Assembly (NCBI GenBank): GCA_934352055.1
Contig: CAKRJY010000006.1
Location: 65,084 to 129,083 of the forward strand
Length of the DNA stretch: 64,000 bases
Direction of reading: 5' to 3'
Source of the DNA: an uncultured Lachnospiraceae bacterium
Lineage (GTDB): Bacteria; Bacillota; Clostridia; Lachnospirales; Lachnospiraceae
Shown: positions 53,999 to 62,900 of the stretch, in pieces
How positions within the stretch are numbered: the stretch's first letter is position 1
How the letters are laid out: each line of letters starts with the position of its first letter
The notes under the pieces: generated by a model
Told to the model about the DNA's origin: nothing
What the model saw: only the letters and a program-made list of their open reading frames with translations
Databases searched by the model: none
Translations under genes and position numbers: made by a program

Positions 53999-55702
53999 TT
54001 ACTCAGTAAGTTTGAACCTTGCAACGATTTCATCCATACTCGTTGCCTGTGCTGACAACTCCTCACTTGTTGCGGAAGTCTCTTGTGCTGTTGCAGAATT
54101 AGCCTGAATAATATCTGTAATTCTTGAAACACCTGCATCTGCTTGTCCCATAGATTCTGCCTGCGTAAGACTTACTTCATTTAAGCTCTTTGAGCTTTCT
54201 GAAAGTCCTCTAATATCTACTACTACATTACTTAATACTTTCTTCGTATTTTCTGCAGCCCTATTTCCGTTTTTAATCTCATCTATAGAACTTTCTATTA
54301 ATTCTCTTGTATTAACTGCTGCCTTTGCACTTTGTTCTGCTAATGTTCTAATCTGGTCTGCAACAACTGCAAATCCCTTACCGGCATCCCCTGCTCTTGC
54401 TGCTTCAATCGATGCATTCAAAGACAACAGATTTGTCTGACTTGCAATATCTTCGATTTCTGTAATAACAGAACCAATCATTTCAGAAGTTTCACTGATG
54501 CGCTGCATTGCTTCTACAAGCTTATCCATCTGTTCATTACTATCTTCTGCTTCTCCTGCAATACGCTCTGCTTCTTGACAAGCAAGATTTGTCTGGTCTG
54601 CTGTATTCTTAAGACCTTCTGTAATTTCATCAATTGTAGCCTGCAACTGTTCTGCTGATGCTGCCTGATCAGTTGCTCCTTCCGCTAGTGCCTGGGAAGC
54701 TTCTGCTAAGTTAAGTGCCCCTGCAGATACCATTTCTGATGAATCACGAACTTCTTTTAAGCTGCCATCAATTTCATTCTTTGTCGTGTTAAAAGATTCA
54801 AGAAGTTTAATTAACTCTCCAGCATACTCTTCTTCACAACTGGTACTAATAGTAAAGTTACCCTTACTCATTTCTGCAAGTAAACCTTCAAGATCTGCAA
54901 TGATAACAGAAAGCTTGTGTGCCATATCAACAACGGATTTTACCATATCTCCCACTTCATCATCATTATCATACTCTGGGAATGGTGTTGTTAAATCGCC
55001 CTGTGCAAAAGCTTCTAATCGTTTTGCCAAAGCTTCTAGTGGATCTGAAATCGCTTTTGCAATCTTTCCACCAATCTTTACTGCTGCAAAGCATGCTACA
55101 AGTATAATTAGTGCAATCACAATCAGCATAACCACTCTTGTAACTGCTAGTGCTTTTTGTGTTTCATCACCCTTTTGCACATTTACATCCATCAACGCCT
55201 GGAATTCTTCTTCCGCCGCTTGATAAGCTGGTGCTAAATCATCAAATGCCATATCCTGCGCTTTTTTTGATTTTACTTCATCTGTTGTTCCACCCAGCTT
55301 AATAATTTCATCATCAATCTTAAGATAATTATCAACGGATTCCTGCAGCCGTTTAAATTCTTCTCTTTCCTCTGCACTGTTTAGCGTTTCTTCAATCTTT
55401 GGCATGCATTCTTGTAATGCAGCAACAGCTTCATCATGTGCCTTTGTAACCTGATCAATCCTGCTCTGTTCGTCATAACCAATCGCACCTCGCGTTGCAC
55501 TACGTACATCTGCAAGTTCTCTCATTGCAATTCCAATATCTCCTTGTGGGAAAGCATTATAAGTCAATACCTTATCGTACTGCCACGATACAACAAACAG
55601 TAAAATGGCTGCAATCACTGCAGACACACTTGCTAGCACTACTGTGATCAGTGCACTTCTTGTTAATCTTTTTTGAATTCGCATCTTCATTAGTTTTTCC
55701 AT
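53999..55702 (-). CDS. Methyl-accepting chemotaxis protein with four-helix-bundle sensor
   Basis: The 567-residue receptor has membrane helices near residues 15-35 and 190-210. The 150 residues between are all-helical (MRELADVRSATRGAIGYDEQSRID) and match a 4HB_MCP ligand domain. HAMP and a signalling domain follow, with EIEDIASQTNLLSLNASIEAARAGDAGKGF at the tip. I chose the ATG at 55702, eight bases after AAGGGAG; the frame extends to 55762 with no ribosome site. Four-helix-bundle sensors often bind amino acids or organic acids. Confidence 0.94.
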   Translation of the reverse strand: MEKLMKMRIQKRLTRSALITVVLASVSAVIAAILLFVVSWQYDKVLTYNAFPQGDIGIAMRELADVRSATRGAIGYDEQSRIDQVTKAHDEAVAALQECMPKIEETLNSAEEREEFKRLQESVDNYLKIDDEIIKLGGTTDEVKSKKAQDMAFDDLAPAYQAAEEEFQALMDVNVQKGDETQKALAVTRVVMLIVIALIILVACFAAVKIGGKIAKAISDPLEALAKRLEAFAQGDLTTPFPEYDNDDEVGDMVKSVVDMAHKLSVIIADLEGLLAEMSKGNFTISTSCEEEYAGELIKLLESFNTTKNEIDGSLKEVRDSSEMVSAGALNLAEASQALAEGATDQAASAEQLQATIDEITEGLKNTADQTNLACQEAERIAGEAEDSNEQMDKLVEAMQRISETSEMIGSVITEIEDIASQTNLLSLNASIEAARAGDAGKGFAVVADQIRTLAEQSAKAAVNTRELIESSIDEIKNGNRAAENTKKVLSNVVVDIRGLSESSKSLNEVSLTQAESMGQADAGVSRITDIIQANSATAQETSATSEELSAQATSMDEIVARFKLTE

Positions 55703-55860
55703 TGCTATTTCTCCCTTCGCATTTTTATAATAATCTATGCCACGCATAGAAAAACCGTTCACAAAATATTCACAATATCTATCTACAATATTAGGCTTTT
55801 ATCCTATAAAAGTCAATTCTAGCCATCCTAGTATTTTTCCAAAAACATACTGCGTTTTCC

Positions 55861-55896
55861 AGCAAAAAACAGTGGCAAGAGCCACTGTTTTTTGCT
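55861..55896 (-). terminator. Terminator of the LytTR/DUF3021 operon
   Basis: Perfect 16-bp arms AGCAAAAAACAGTGGC and GCCACTGTTTTTTGCT with a four-base loop; it overlaps the DUF3021 stop codon. Confidence 0.92.
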
Positions 55897-56329
55897 AAAG
55901 TTCTTGATTCTGTAATTGTTGGATTTTCTCATTCATTTCTCTGGCTTCATTTGCGTAATGTTTCATAAATCCAAGCCAGATTATAAATACAAACATAAAC
56001 TGAATCGCTATAATTCCAATTCCTTGAGGGAGAGATACTGACTGGGTAAACCATCCAGCAAAATATGCAGCTGCCGTATAAACGGTGATACCAATTCCCA
56101 TGTGAATGACTACTTTGAGTGGAAATGGAAGCTTATCGGATTCATATACAATAGATGGTATACCAAATCCTAAACCAATCACTACACATGCAATCACCAT
56201 TTTTGTAAATTGATAATTTTCCAAGCTGAAATTCCCCTCATAAATGATATCAAATATAACACCTACGAAACAGAAGATCGTCATTGCTATCCCTATGCTG
56301 ATGATTGTACTTTTCAAAATTTTTTTCAT
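55895..56329 (-). CDS. DUF3021 membrane protein, partner of LytTR regulator
   Basis: The 144-residue protein with four membrane helices fits the DUF3021 family, which in Firmicutes is nearly always encoded after a small LytTR regulator and is thought to modulate it. It lies 12 bp after the LytTR gene. The basic/acidic C-terminal tail (NEAREMNEKIQQLQNQ) may form a coiled coil in the cytoplasm. Confidence 0.88.
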   Translation of the reverse strand: MKKILKSTIISIGIAMTIFCFVGVIFDIIYEGNFSLENYQFTKMVIACVVIGLGFGIPSIVYESDKLPFPLKVVIHMGIGITVYTAAAYFAGWFTQSVSLPQGIGIIAIQFMFVFIIWLGFMKHYANEAREMNEKIQQLQNQEL

Positions 56330-56341
56330 TGCTTTTACCTC

Positions 56342-56779
56342 CTATAATCCAAGATACTTTTTAAACTTCGGCAAATAGGTTCTCGACACATAGTCCTTGC
56401 TACCGTTCTTTAGTTTTAGAAGCAACGTACAATTAAATCCCGACTCTACACTATCAATGTAATCCAGATTTACCAATGTGGATTTTGAAATTTGCATAAA
56501 TCGCTTTCCCAACTGTTGCTCTAATTCATATAATCTTTTCCGAGAACGATATTTCTGTGTTTTTCCATAGATAATCGTATCGCCCCCTTCGATACACACC
56601 TTATATATTTCTTCTGGTTTCAATATCACGACTGTATCCTCATTCAAAAATGCAATCACCGGCGTAATATCTGCATCTAGAATGTCCATCATCTGTTGGA
56701 TTTGGTCAGTCACCTTGTCTGCATAGATAACGGCATATGGTGTTGTATATTCGTCTGACAACTCTAATTTTACTTTCAT
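56342..56779 (-). CDS. LytTR-domain transcriptional regulator
   Basis: The 145-residue protein has a LytTR domain (about residues 45-145: LKPEEIYKVCIEGGDTIIYGKTQKYRSRKRLYELEQQLGKRFMQISKSTLVNLDYI, in part) and a short N-terminal region with no receiver. It pairs with the DUF3021 membrane protein. Upstream, two exact 12-bp repeats 21 bp apart (56850-56882) fit the two-site DNA recognition of LytTR proteins, so autoregulation is likely. Confidence 0.92.
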   Translation of the reverse strand: MKVKLELSDEYTTPYAVIYADKVTDQIQQMMDILDADITPVIAFLNEDTVVILKPEEIYKVCIEGGDTIIYGKTQKYRSRKRLYELEQQLGKRFMQISKSTLVNLDYIDSVESGFNCTLLLKLKNGSKDYVSRTYLPKFKKYLGL

Positions 56780-56849
56780 TTCGCATCTCCTTTCCTTTGG
56801 ATAATGTAACTATACACTCAAATTCTCAATTCGTGTCATAATTTGAAAT

Positions 56850-56882
56850 AAGTTACAAAATACAGTAGGTAAGTTACAAAAT
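56850..56882. promoter_or_regulatory. Candidate LytTR binding site (two direct repeats)
   Basis: AAGTTACAAAAT occurs at 56850-56861 and 56871-56882, 21 bp apart, 70-100 bp before the LytTR gene. LytTR proteins are known to bind paired 9-bp direct repeats about two helical turns apart. Confidence 0.6.
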
Positions 56883-56973
56883 CATAATCTGTTGCATTAA
56901 ACCAATCGTTTAAAAATATATAATAACTACCTGTAATAAACCAAGCATATATCTTAAAACGTTACAATGATAC

Positions 56974-57006
56974 AAAAAATCGTCGCCCAACTGTAAGCGA
57001 CGATTT
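56974..57006 (-). terminator. Minus-strand terminator antisense to the toxin leader
   Basis: AAATCGTCGC / GCGACGATTT (10 bp) followed by six T on the minus strand. No minus-strand gene lies between here and 57393, so it would end either adh read-through or a long antisense RNA over the toxin gene. Confidence 0.75.
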
Positions 57007-57025
57007 CTGAAAGTTATTTGCAGTC

Positions 57026-57054
57026 CTGATATCAGAACATATGTTTGGTATAAT
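57026..57054 (+). promoter_or_regulatory. Promoter of the small toxin gene
   Basis: TATAAT (57049-57054) with CTGATA 17 bp upstream. The -35 is part of the palindrome CTGATATCAG. The transcript would start near 57061. Confidence 0.55.
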
Positions 57055-57162
57055 ATATTTGGTGCTACCCTATTTGGTAGGCGATTAGCCTTCTCCACAG
57101 GAGTTATAGCCTGTGTTTACATAGAAATCCACTTTAGGAAATCTTTTGAGGAGGTTGTGCTT

Positions 57163-57267
57163 ATGCTTACAACGGAGCTATTTATAGCCATTATCAGCTT
57201 ATGTATTACTTGCTTTGCTCTTGGTTATACCGTTTGGTCTAAGAGCAATGATAAGACACAAAAATAA
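57163..57267 (+). CDS. Holin-like type I toxin, 34 aa
   Basis: The protein has a single membrane helix (LFIAIISLCITCFALGYTVW) and a short charged tail (SKSNDKTQK), like the putative holin-like toxins (TxpA/BsrG type) of Firmicutes. GAGGAGG precedes the ATG by six to seven bases. The leader is about 100 nt. It is followed by a bidirectional terminator and a convergent promoter on the minus strand, the layout of type I toxin-antitoxin loci. If expressed without the RNA antitoxin it would depolarise or damage the membrane; this is known for the family, not shown here. Confidence 0.75.
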   Translation: MLTTELFIAIISLCITCFALGYTVWSKSNDKTQK

Positions 57268-57344
57268 CCGCCCTGTCCTGACAAAACTTGGCGGTTATTT
57301 TTAATCACATATATCAGGGCTAACCGTCTATCGGTAGCACCTTC
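57262..57344 (-). ncRNA. Candidate RNA antitoxin
   Basis: A minus-strand promoter (57351-57382) predicts an RNA starting near 57344. Its first bases (GGTGCTACC ... GGTTAGCC) copy the start of the toxin mRNA (57061-57090). It overlaps the toxin mRNA at the shared terminator, and read-through to 56974 would make it antisense to the whole toxin gene. The extent is inferred. Confidence 0.5.
57264..57303. terminator. Shared terminator of toxin and antitoxin RNAs
   Basis: AAATAACCGCC / GGCGGTTATTT with T-runs in both directions. Confidence 0.85.
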
Positions 57345-57350
57345 TTTATC

Positions 57351-57382
57351 ATTATACTAGCATCTAAACGCATCTATGTCAA
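57351..57382 (-). promoter_or_regulatory. Promoter of the candidate antitoxin RNA
   Basis: Minus-strand TTGACA (57382-57377) with TAGTAT at 17 bp or TATAAT at 20 bp. Confidence 0.6.
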
Positions 57383-57392
57383 TTTTATTTAA

Positions 57393-58610
57393 TTAGAAAT
57401 CTACTTCTGTATCATAGTAGCAGCACTTGAGAAGTTTCTCCATCTCCTCCTGGCTAGGCTGTCTTGGGTTAGATCCTGTACATGCATCAAGAATAGCATT
57501 GGCAGCAATCTCTGGTAATCTCTCTAAGAACACTTCCTCAGGAACAAATCCCTGCTCTGTTGGATAACTATCTGCACCATAATTCTTAATACAATGTGGA
57601 ATCTTAAGATCATCATTCATCTTACGTAAGTAATCAATTAAAAGCTTAACCTTCTCATCAAGATCATTTCCACCAAGTCCCATAAAGTCAGCAATCTCTC
57701 CATAACGAACCTTTGCTGTCTCATCTTTTGCGTTGAACGCAATTACCTTTGGAAGATACATAGCATTGGCAGCTCCATGAATGATATGTGCACCGTAGTC
57801 AGCAAAAGCCGCTCCTGTCTTATGCGCCATAGAATGTACAATTCCAAGAAGTGCGTTAGAGAATGCCATTCCTGCAAGACACTGTGCATTATGCATAGAA
57901 TCCCTTTTAGCCATATCTCCATTATAAGAATCCACCAAATCATTCTGAATCATCTTGATTGCATGTAACGCAAGTGGATCTGTGAAATCGCAGTTTGCAG
58001 TAGATACATATGCCTCAACAGCATGTGTCATCGCATCCATTCCTGTATGTGCAACAAGCTTCTGTGGCATTGTCTCAGCAAGATCTGGATCAACAATTGC
58101 TACATCTGGTGTGATTTCAAAATCTGCGATTGGATATTTAATTCCCTTCTCATAATCTGTGATGATAGAGAATGCTGTAACTTCTGTAGCTGTTCCTGAA
58201 GTAGATGAAATAGCACAGAAATGAGCTTTATTACGGAGTGCTGGAATACCAAATACTTTGCACATATCCTCAAATGTGATATCTGGATACTCGTACTTAA
58301 TCCACATAGCCTTAGCAGCATCAATTGGTGATCCGCCTCCCATAGCAATAATCCAGTCTGGCTCGAATTCCTGCATAGCTGCAGCGCCCTTCATAACTGT
58401 CTCAACGGATGGATCTGGTTCAATTCCCTCAAATAACTGAACTTCCATACCAGCTTCCTTTAAATATTCTTCAGCCTTGTCAAGGAAACCAAAACGCTTC
58501 ATTGAGCCCCCACCTACACAAATCATCGCTTTCTTACCCTTGAAAGTCTTAAGTGCCTCCAGTGCACCTTTTCCGTGATACAAATCTCTTGGTAACGTAA
58601 ATCTTGCCAT
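57393..58610 (-). CDS. Iron-containing alcohol dehydrogenase
   Basis: The 405-residue group III alcohol dehydrogenase has the nucleotide motif MGGGSPIDAAKAMW, the SSTSGTATEVTAF block, the metal Asp in VDPDLAE, and the metal histidines in GIVHSMAHKTGA and HGAANA. It would reduce an aldehyde (acetaldehyde, butyraldehyde or lactaldehyde) with NAD(P)H to dispose of electrons in fermentation. A Rex-like box (58635-58652) in the leader suggests control by the NADH/NAD ratio. The exact substrate cannot be told; similarity to the C-terminal half of AdhE is clear. Confidence 0.95.
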   Translation of the reverse strand: MARFTLPRDLYHGKGALEALKTFKGKKAMICVGGGSMKRFGFLDKAEEYLKEAGMEVQLFEGIEPDPSVETVMKGAAAMQEFEPDWIIAMGGGSPIDAAKAMWIKYEYPDITFEDMCKVFGIPALRNKAHFCAISSTSGTATEVTAFSIITDYEKGIKYPIADFEITPDVAIVDPDLAETMPQKLVAHTGMDAMTHAVEAYVSTANCDFTDPLALHAIKMIQNDLVDSYNGDMAKRDSMHNAQCLAGMAFSNALLGIVHSMAHKTGAAFADYGAHIIHGAANAMYLPKVIAFNAKDETAKVRYGEIADFMGLGGNDLDEKVKLLIDYLRKMNDDLKIPHCIKNYGADSYPTEQGFVPEEVFLERLPEIAANAILDACTGSNPRQPSQEEMEKLLKCCYYDTEVDF

Positions 58611-58634
58611 TGTAAAAAACCTCCTTCATACTGT

Positions 58635-58652
58635 TTGTTAAAAAAATAACAT
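58635..58652. promoter_or_regulatory. Rex-like redox operator before the alcohol dehydrogenase
   Basis: TTGTTA-AAAAAA-TAACAT matches the clostridial Rex consensus (TTGTTA, six bases, TAACAA) at all but the last base. It lies just downstream of a minus-strand TATAAT box (58662-58667). Confidence 0.6.
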
Positions 58653-58654
58653 TA

Positions 58655-58850
58655 TATGGATATTATAACACATTTTATTAAAAAAATATCAACATTTTTA
58701 TCGTTACAAAAGTCAGCGCACTCTAAAAGGGTCTGGCAACGTGTCAGACTTCCATCATCTTCCAAACGGTAAACCGTGATTGCTTTACCGGAATTAACTA
58801 CAGAAAACTGACCCAAACCACTAATCTTTTGTTTCCTTTTTCTTCTCTCA
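58655..58850 (-). pseudogene. Possible remnant of a beta-propeller (lactonase-like) gene
   Basis: On the minus strand a frame of about 60 codons without ATG contains FSVVNSGKAITVYRLEDDGSLT, which reads like one blade of a lactonase-type seven-bladed propeller, and then degenerates. There is no ribosome site. The similarity is from memory and short, so it could be chance. Confidence 0.25.
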
Positions 58851-58879
58851 TTCCCCTATGTTTTCCGTGTTTCATACAT

Positions 58880-58912
58880 ATGGCAGTAGCTTGATCGCTG
58901 CTGCTTTTTTAT
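58880..58912 (+). terminator. Orphan plus-strand terminator
   Basis: GCAGTAGC / GCTGCTGC stem (one G-T pair), six-base loop and six T on the plus strand. No plus-strand gene precedes it. The rest of 58913-59123 shows no feature. Confidence 0.6.
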
Positions 58913-59123
58913 TGCATAATTTGCTTACAATATTGTATAAATTGCTCACAATGGCATTTTCTATTTCTTTTTTCTAAATTCATGCTATAGTTTCCATCAG
59001 AGAATACCTTATGCATCACACAAATGAAATACATAAATCTCATAAAAAAACTCCTCAAAAACACATGATATTAATAGCTATAAGTTATTCTCTTCCTTTT
59101 TACAAAAAATACTTTATACGAGA

Positions 59124-59176
59124 CAAAAACAGTGGCCTATCATCAATTGACGTTGATCGATGTGGTCACTGTTTTT
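59124..59176 (-). terminator. Terminator of the Asp/Tyr-rich protein gene
   Basis: Long hairpin with outer AAAACAGTG / CACTGTTTT arms and an inner ATCAA / TTGAT helix; five T follow on the minus strand. Confidence 0.75.
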
Positions 59177-59236
59177 ATTTTCCCAAGCCTTTTACTTTTA
59201 CTTGTATTGCTTCCTTGTCCTCGCTTTCCTATGCTA

Positions 59237-59656
59237 TTACCACTCATCATCACCATCTTCTATAGCATCCTCTATAGCATCGTCTACGCCTGTCGCATAA
59301 TCACTATCATAATTATATCTGTCATCATCATAATCCGAATCAAAATATACATCGTCATAGCCATCATCATATGAATCATAATAATTATGCTTGCTTGGTT
59401 TTGTATATGTGTTGGTCGAATTGTTCTTATTCACATAATCTTTACCATCCGGAATTTGCTTCTTTTCCATTTCCTTTTTATGCTTTTCGCAAGATACGCT
59501 TCCTTCTACTCTTTTTTCGTAGCAGTATTCATTCTTACAAAGGCTCTCTTTACGTATTTCCGCAGATTGTATTGCAATACCTGCTACTGCAACTAATACC
59601 AGAATAACAATGATCGAACTCTTTACTTGTCCCCTTTTCTTGTCCATATCCTCCAT
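59237..59656 (-). CDS. Membrane-anchored small protein with Cys motif and Asp/Tyr-rich tail
   Basis: The 139-residue protein has one N-terminal helix (residues 12-30), then CKNEYCYEKRVEGSVSCEKH, whose C-x4-C-x10-C-x2-H pattern suggests a small zinc site, and a strongly acidic tail rich in Asp and Tyr (DSYDDGYDDVYFDSDYDDD). The tail ends with a duplicated DDAIEDAIEDG. I start at 59656 after AGGAGG. Similar CxxxC...CxxH-plus-acidic-tail proteins are common in Lachnospiraceae, with no known role. Low-complexity DNA encodes the tail. Confidence 0.75.
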   Translation of the reverse strand: MEDMDKKRGQVKSSIIVILVLVAVAGIAIQSAEIRKESLCKNEYCYEKRVEGSVSCEKHKKEMEKKQIPDGKDYVNKNNSTNTYTKPSKHNYYDSYDDGYDDVYFDSDYDDDRYNYDSDYATGVDDAIEDAIEDGDDEW

Positions 59657-59859
59657 AAAAAATCCTCCTGTTAAAAATGCTGCTATATTCCTATAGGTCA
59701 CTTTATTGGACAGCTGCCCTTCTTGATGATTTGATTATGCCATACTACATGTCCCAAAATAGTCCCACATTCTTCGAATCTTTGTTCTGTGTTCTTCCTT
59801 TACTTCAACTATATACATATATTTTTTCGCATACCTTCACTATACATATCAGACCTCAA

Positions 59860-59903
59860 AAAAAATCCCAGTATTGCTTTTCAGCAAACTCACTGGGACT
59901 TTC
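59860..59903 (-). terminator. Terminator of the type I restriction operon
   Basis: TCCCAGT / ACTGGGA with an inner GCT/AGC helix, followed by eight T on the minus strand, about 50 bp after the hsdR stop. The gap 59657-59954 has nothing else that I can support. Confidence 0.8.
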
Positions 59904-59954
59904 TCTGTTTAATCAAACCTTTATGAACAATTCATACTTATATTTACATTTGTA

Positions 59955-62900
59955 TTACGCTACTGCATTTGCGTTTATCTTCTCAATAGCCTTTCGAATC
60001 GCTGCCCATACTGTCAAGTCAGTAAAGATATCAACTACACTTCCCTGATCCGTAAACGGTGATTCCTGAAGTACAGAAAGGTCTGTCATCATACCATTAT
60101 GCACAATATATTCTATAATCTGATTCACAAAATATATCTGTCTGCTATCAAGACTTGTATTATCTAGAAACTCTGAAAATGCTTCCTTGGCAGCATTCAT
60201 ATCCATTCCGACGATGCTGCGAACGAACTCACCTAATGGTTTCTGTCCATACTCCTGCTCATAGTCCTCTTTCGTACCTACTTCTTTCCAAAGAATCTCC
60301 TCAAGTGATTCTACGTCCAAATGAGTAAGTGGCTGATTTGTACGAAGCTTTGCAATAACAATATTATCCTGATGCTGGCGAATATAATATTCTGCTTTCG
60401 CCTTATAATTCTTCAATTCATCATTTTCAAGTTCAGATTCATTCCACTGAGCATCCAGGATATCATCTGTAAAATCTGTGTCATAACGCACCTTTCGATG
60501 AGGTAAATATTTCATCAGATTACGCAAATTTTCTCTGATATGTTCAAAATCCTCAATTCCTGCACGTTCTATATAATCGGTATTAAGAATTTTCTCAATT
60601 AACTCTTTCTGAACCTGAATTTCTGGAATATTTGCAACTGTCGCGATTGCGCCCACCTTATCAAACAAATCCGATTTCAATCGTCCATACTTTCTACCCG
60701 CAAGCTGCGCTAATTCTAATCCATACATCAATGCATCAAAACGAACTGCTGATGCCTCATCGCTATCCGGCAAAATCAGCGGTGCTAATTCATCACGCAC
60801 CAGTAAAGTATCCTCATAGGAGAGATTCTGATAATTACTTTCATTCGAATACAAATCTACATATTTAATATGTTGACGAACCGCAAAGTTTTCGCGATTT
60901 AATTCTTTCACTTTTTCGGTCATCATTTCAACCAGCTGATTACGATATGCAATCAATCGCTCCACCTGGTAATTAATATCCTGAAGCTTATACGTTATCT
61001 GGAATTCCAGATTAAATATCGCTCCCTGCAAAGCAATCATATTTGCTGTTGGTCGACCTTCTCCCATTCGGAAGAATTCAAAATTGCCACAGAAATCAAA
61101 AATATAGAATTTGCTCTTATCTTCTCCATCAATAAGTCCTGGGCAAAGTCTGGTACCACGACCAATCATCTGCCAAAACTTCGCTTTACTCATAACCTTC
61201 TTAAAGAATACTAGATTTAAAACTTCCGGCACATCGATACCGGTATCTAACATATCTACGGAAATCGCTATCTGAGGAAGTTTCTTCGCATCAGAGAACT
61301 CGTCAATCGCGCTCTGCGCATAAGTCATATAATTATCAATGACCTTTGCAAAAGCCTGTCCATTTGCTCCTTTTGCAAGATTCGGATACTCTTTATTGAA
61401 CACTTCCAAAATCTTTTCGGCATGTGCATGGTTCTTTGCGAAAATAATTGTTTTTCCTATCTTCTCGCCATAATTAATCTTCAAACCATCTCGCATCACG
61501 ATATGAAGAATCTGGCGAATGGTATCCTCATTAAATAGCCATGTATTCAATGCAGACGAATGGATTTTCTCCGGGAATTCTCCATTTTCATCCTCGAAAG
61601 TATCTTCGTAGATTTCTTTCTCTTCTTCTGAAAGTTCCGCATAGCTGATGCCTTGCTCGATGAATTTTAATCTCGTCTCAACCGACATGTAATCAACAAG
61701 ATATCCATCCTTTACTGCCTGTGCCAAATCGTATCCGTATGTAGGAACACCATTTTCCAATTCAAAGATAGAATAGGTATTCTTATCAATCTCATCCTTC
61801 GGTGTAGCAGTCAAGCCTACCAATGGAGCATCAAAGTAAGTAAAGATATCCTTATACTTGTTATAAATGGAACGATGTGCCTCATCACAAATCACGAGAT
61901 CAAAGTGTCCACTTGTAAAAAGTTTTCCTTCTTCATCCTTGATAGAATCGATACATCCCATCATAGTTTGATACGTAGAAAATACACAATGTGACTTGTA
62001 ATTATCCTTCTCTTCACAAAGGTTTGTGCATGACAAATCTGGAAGCAAATTTACAAAACTTCTCTTTGCCTGTGTAACCAATGAATTACGGTCTGCAAGG
62101 AAAAGGATATTCTTCACCCATCCAGCATCCAAAAGCACCTTGCATAAGGCTATAACCGTTCTGGTCTTTCCGGAACCTGTTGCCATAACAAGAAGTGCTT
62201 TTCTTCGATTCTTCTTATCAAAGCTATCACAAACTGCCTTAATCGCAGCTTCCTGATAATAACGACCTGCTATATTTTTATCCACTGATATATGATTCAA
62301 ACTGGTCTTCATAGACTGGAGATTGTACCATTTTTCCAAGTCGCGCTTCGAATAAATTTCTGCCACTTTTCTCTCCGGATATTGATTATCTATGATTCTT
62401 GTATCGAAACCATTTGTCAGGAATATGACCGGTCTTCTACCGTATTCTTTTTCTAAAAGATCAGCGTAAAGTTTTGCCTGTTGGCGCCCCTTAGCTACAT
62501 CCACGCAAGTACGCTTTGCTTCAATAACCGCAAGTGGTTTATGGGCATCATCATAAAGAACATAGTCCGCAATCCCGACTTCAGATTTATTTGGCATTCC
62601 AGGAAGTTCTACCTCGTTAATCCAATCCTTTCCCTCTGTCCAGCCGGCATCAACGAGCATAGAATCGATATAAATCTTACGGGTTTTATATTCTGACAAA
62701 TCAAGTGGTTTCGGAACGTAAGTCTGCTGTTTTTCCGCACGACGCGCAGACAAAGCTTCTTTTAAAGATTCATTCTCTTCACGAAGCTTCTGTAAATCTA
62801 AATCTTTCTGTGCTGAATTTTCTATTTCCTTTTTGAGTTCTGCTTTTGTTGCCTCTGCCTGTTCACGATTTTCTTTATTTTTTTTGATACGTTCATCTAT

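Noticed and set aside
56910..57098. 62-codon minus-strand ORF over the toxin leader
   Set aside because: It spans a terminator and promoter, lacks a ribosome site, and the RNA explanation fits better.
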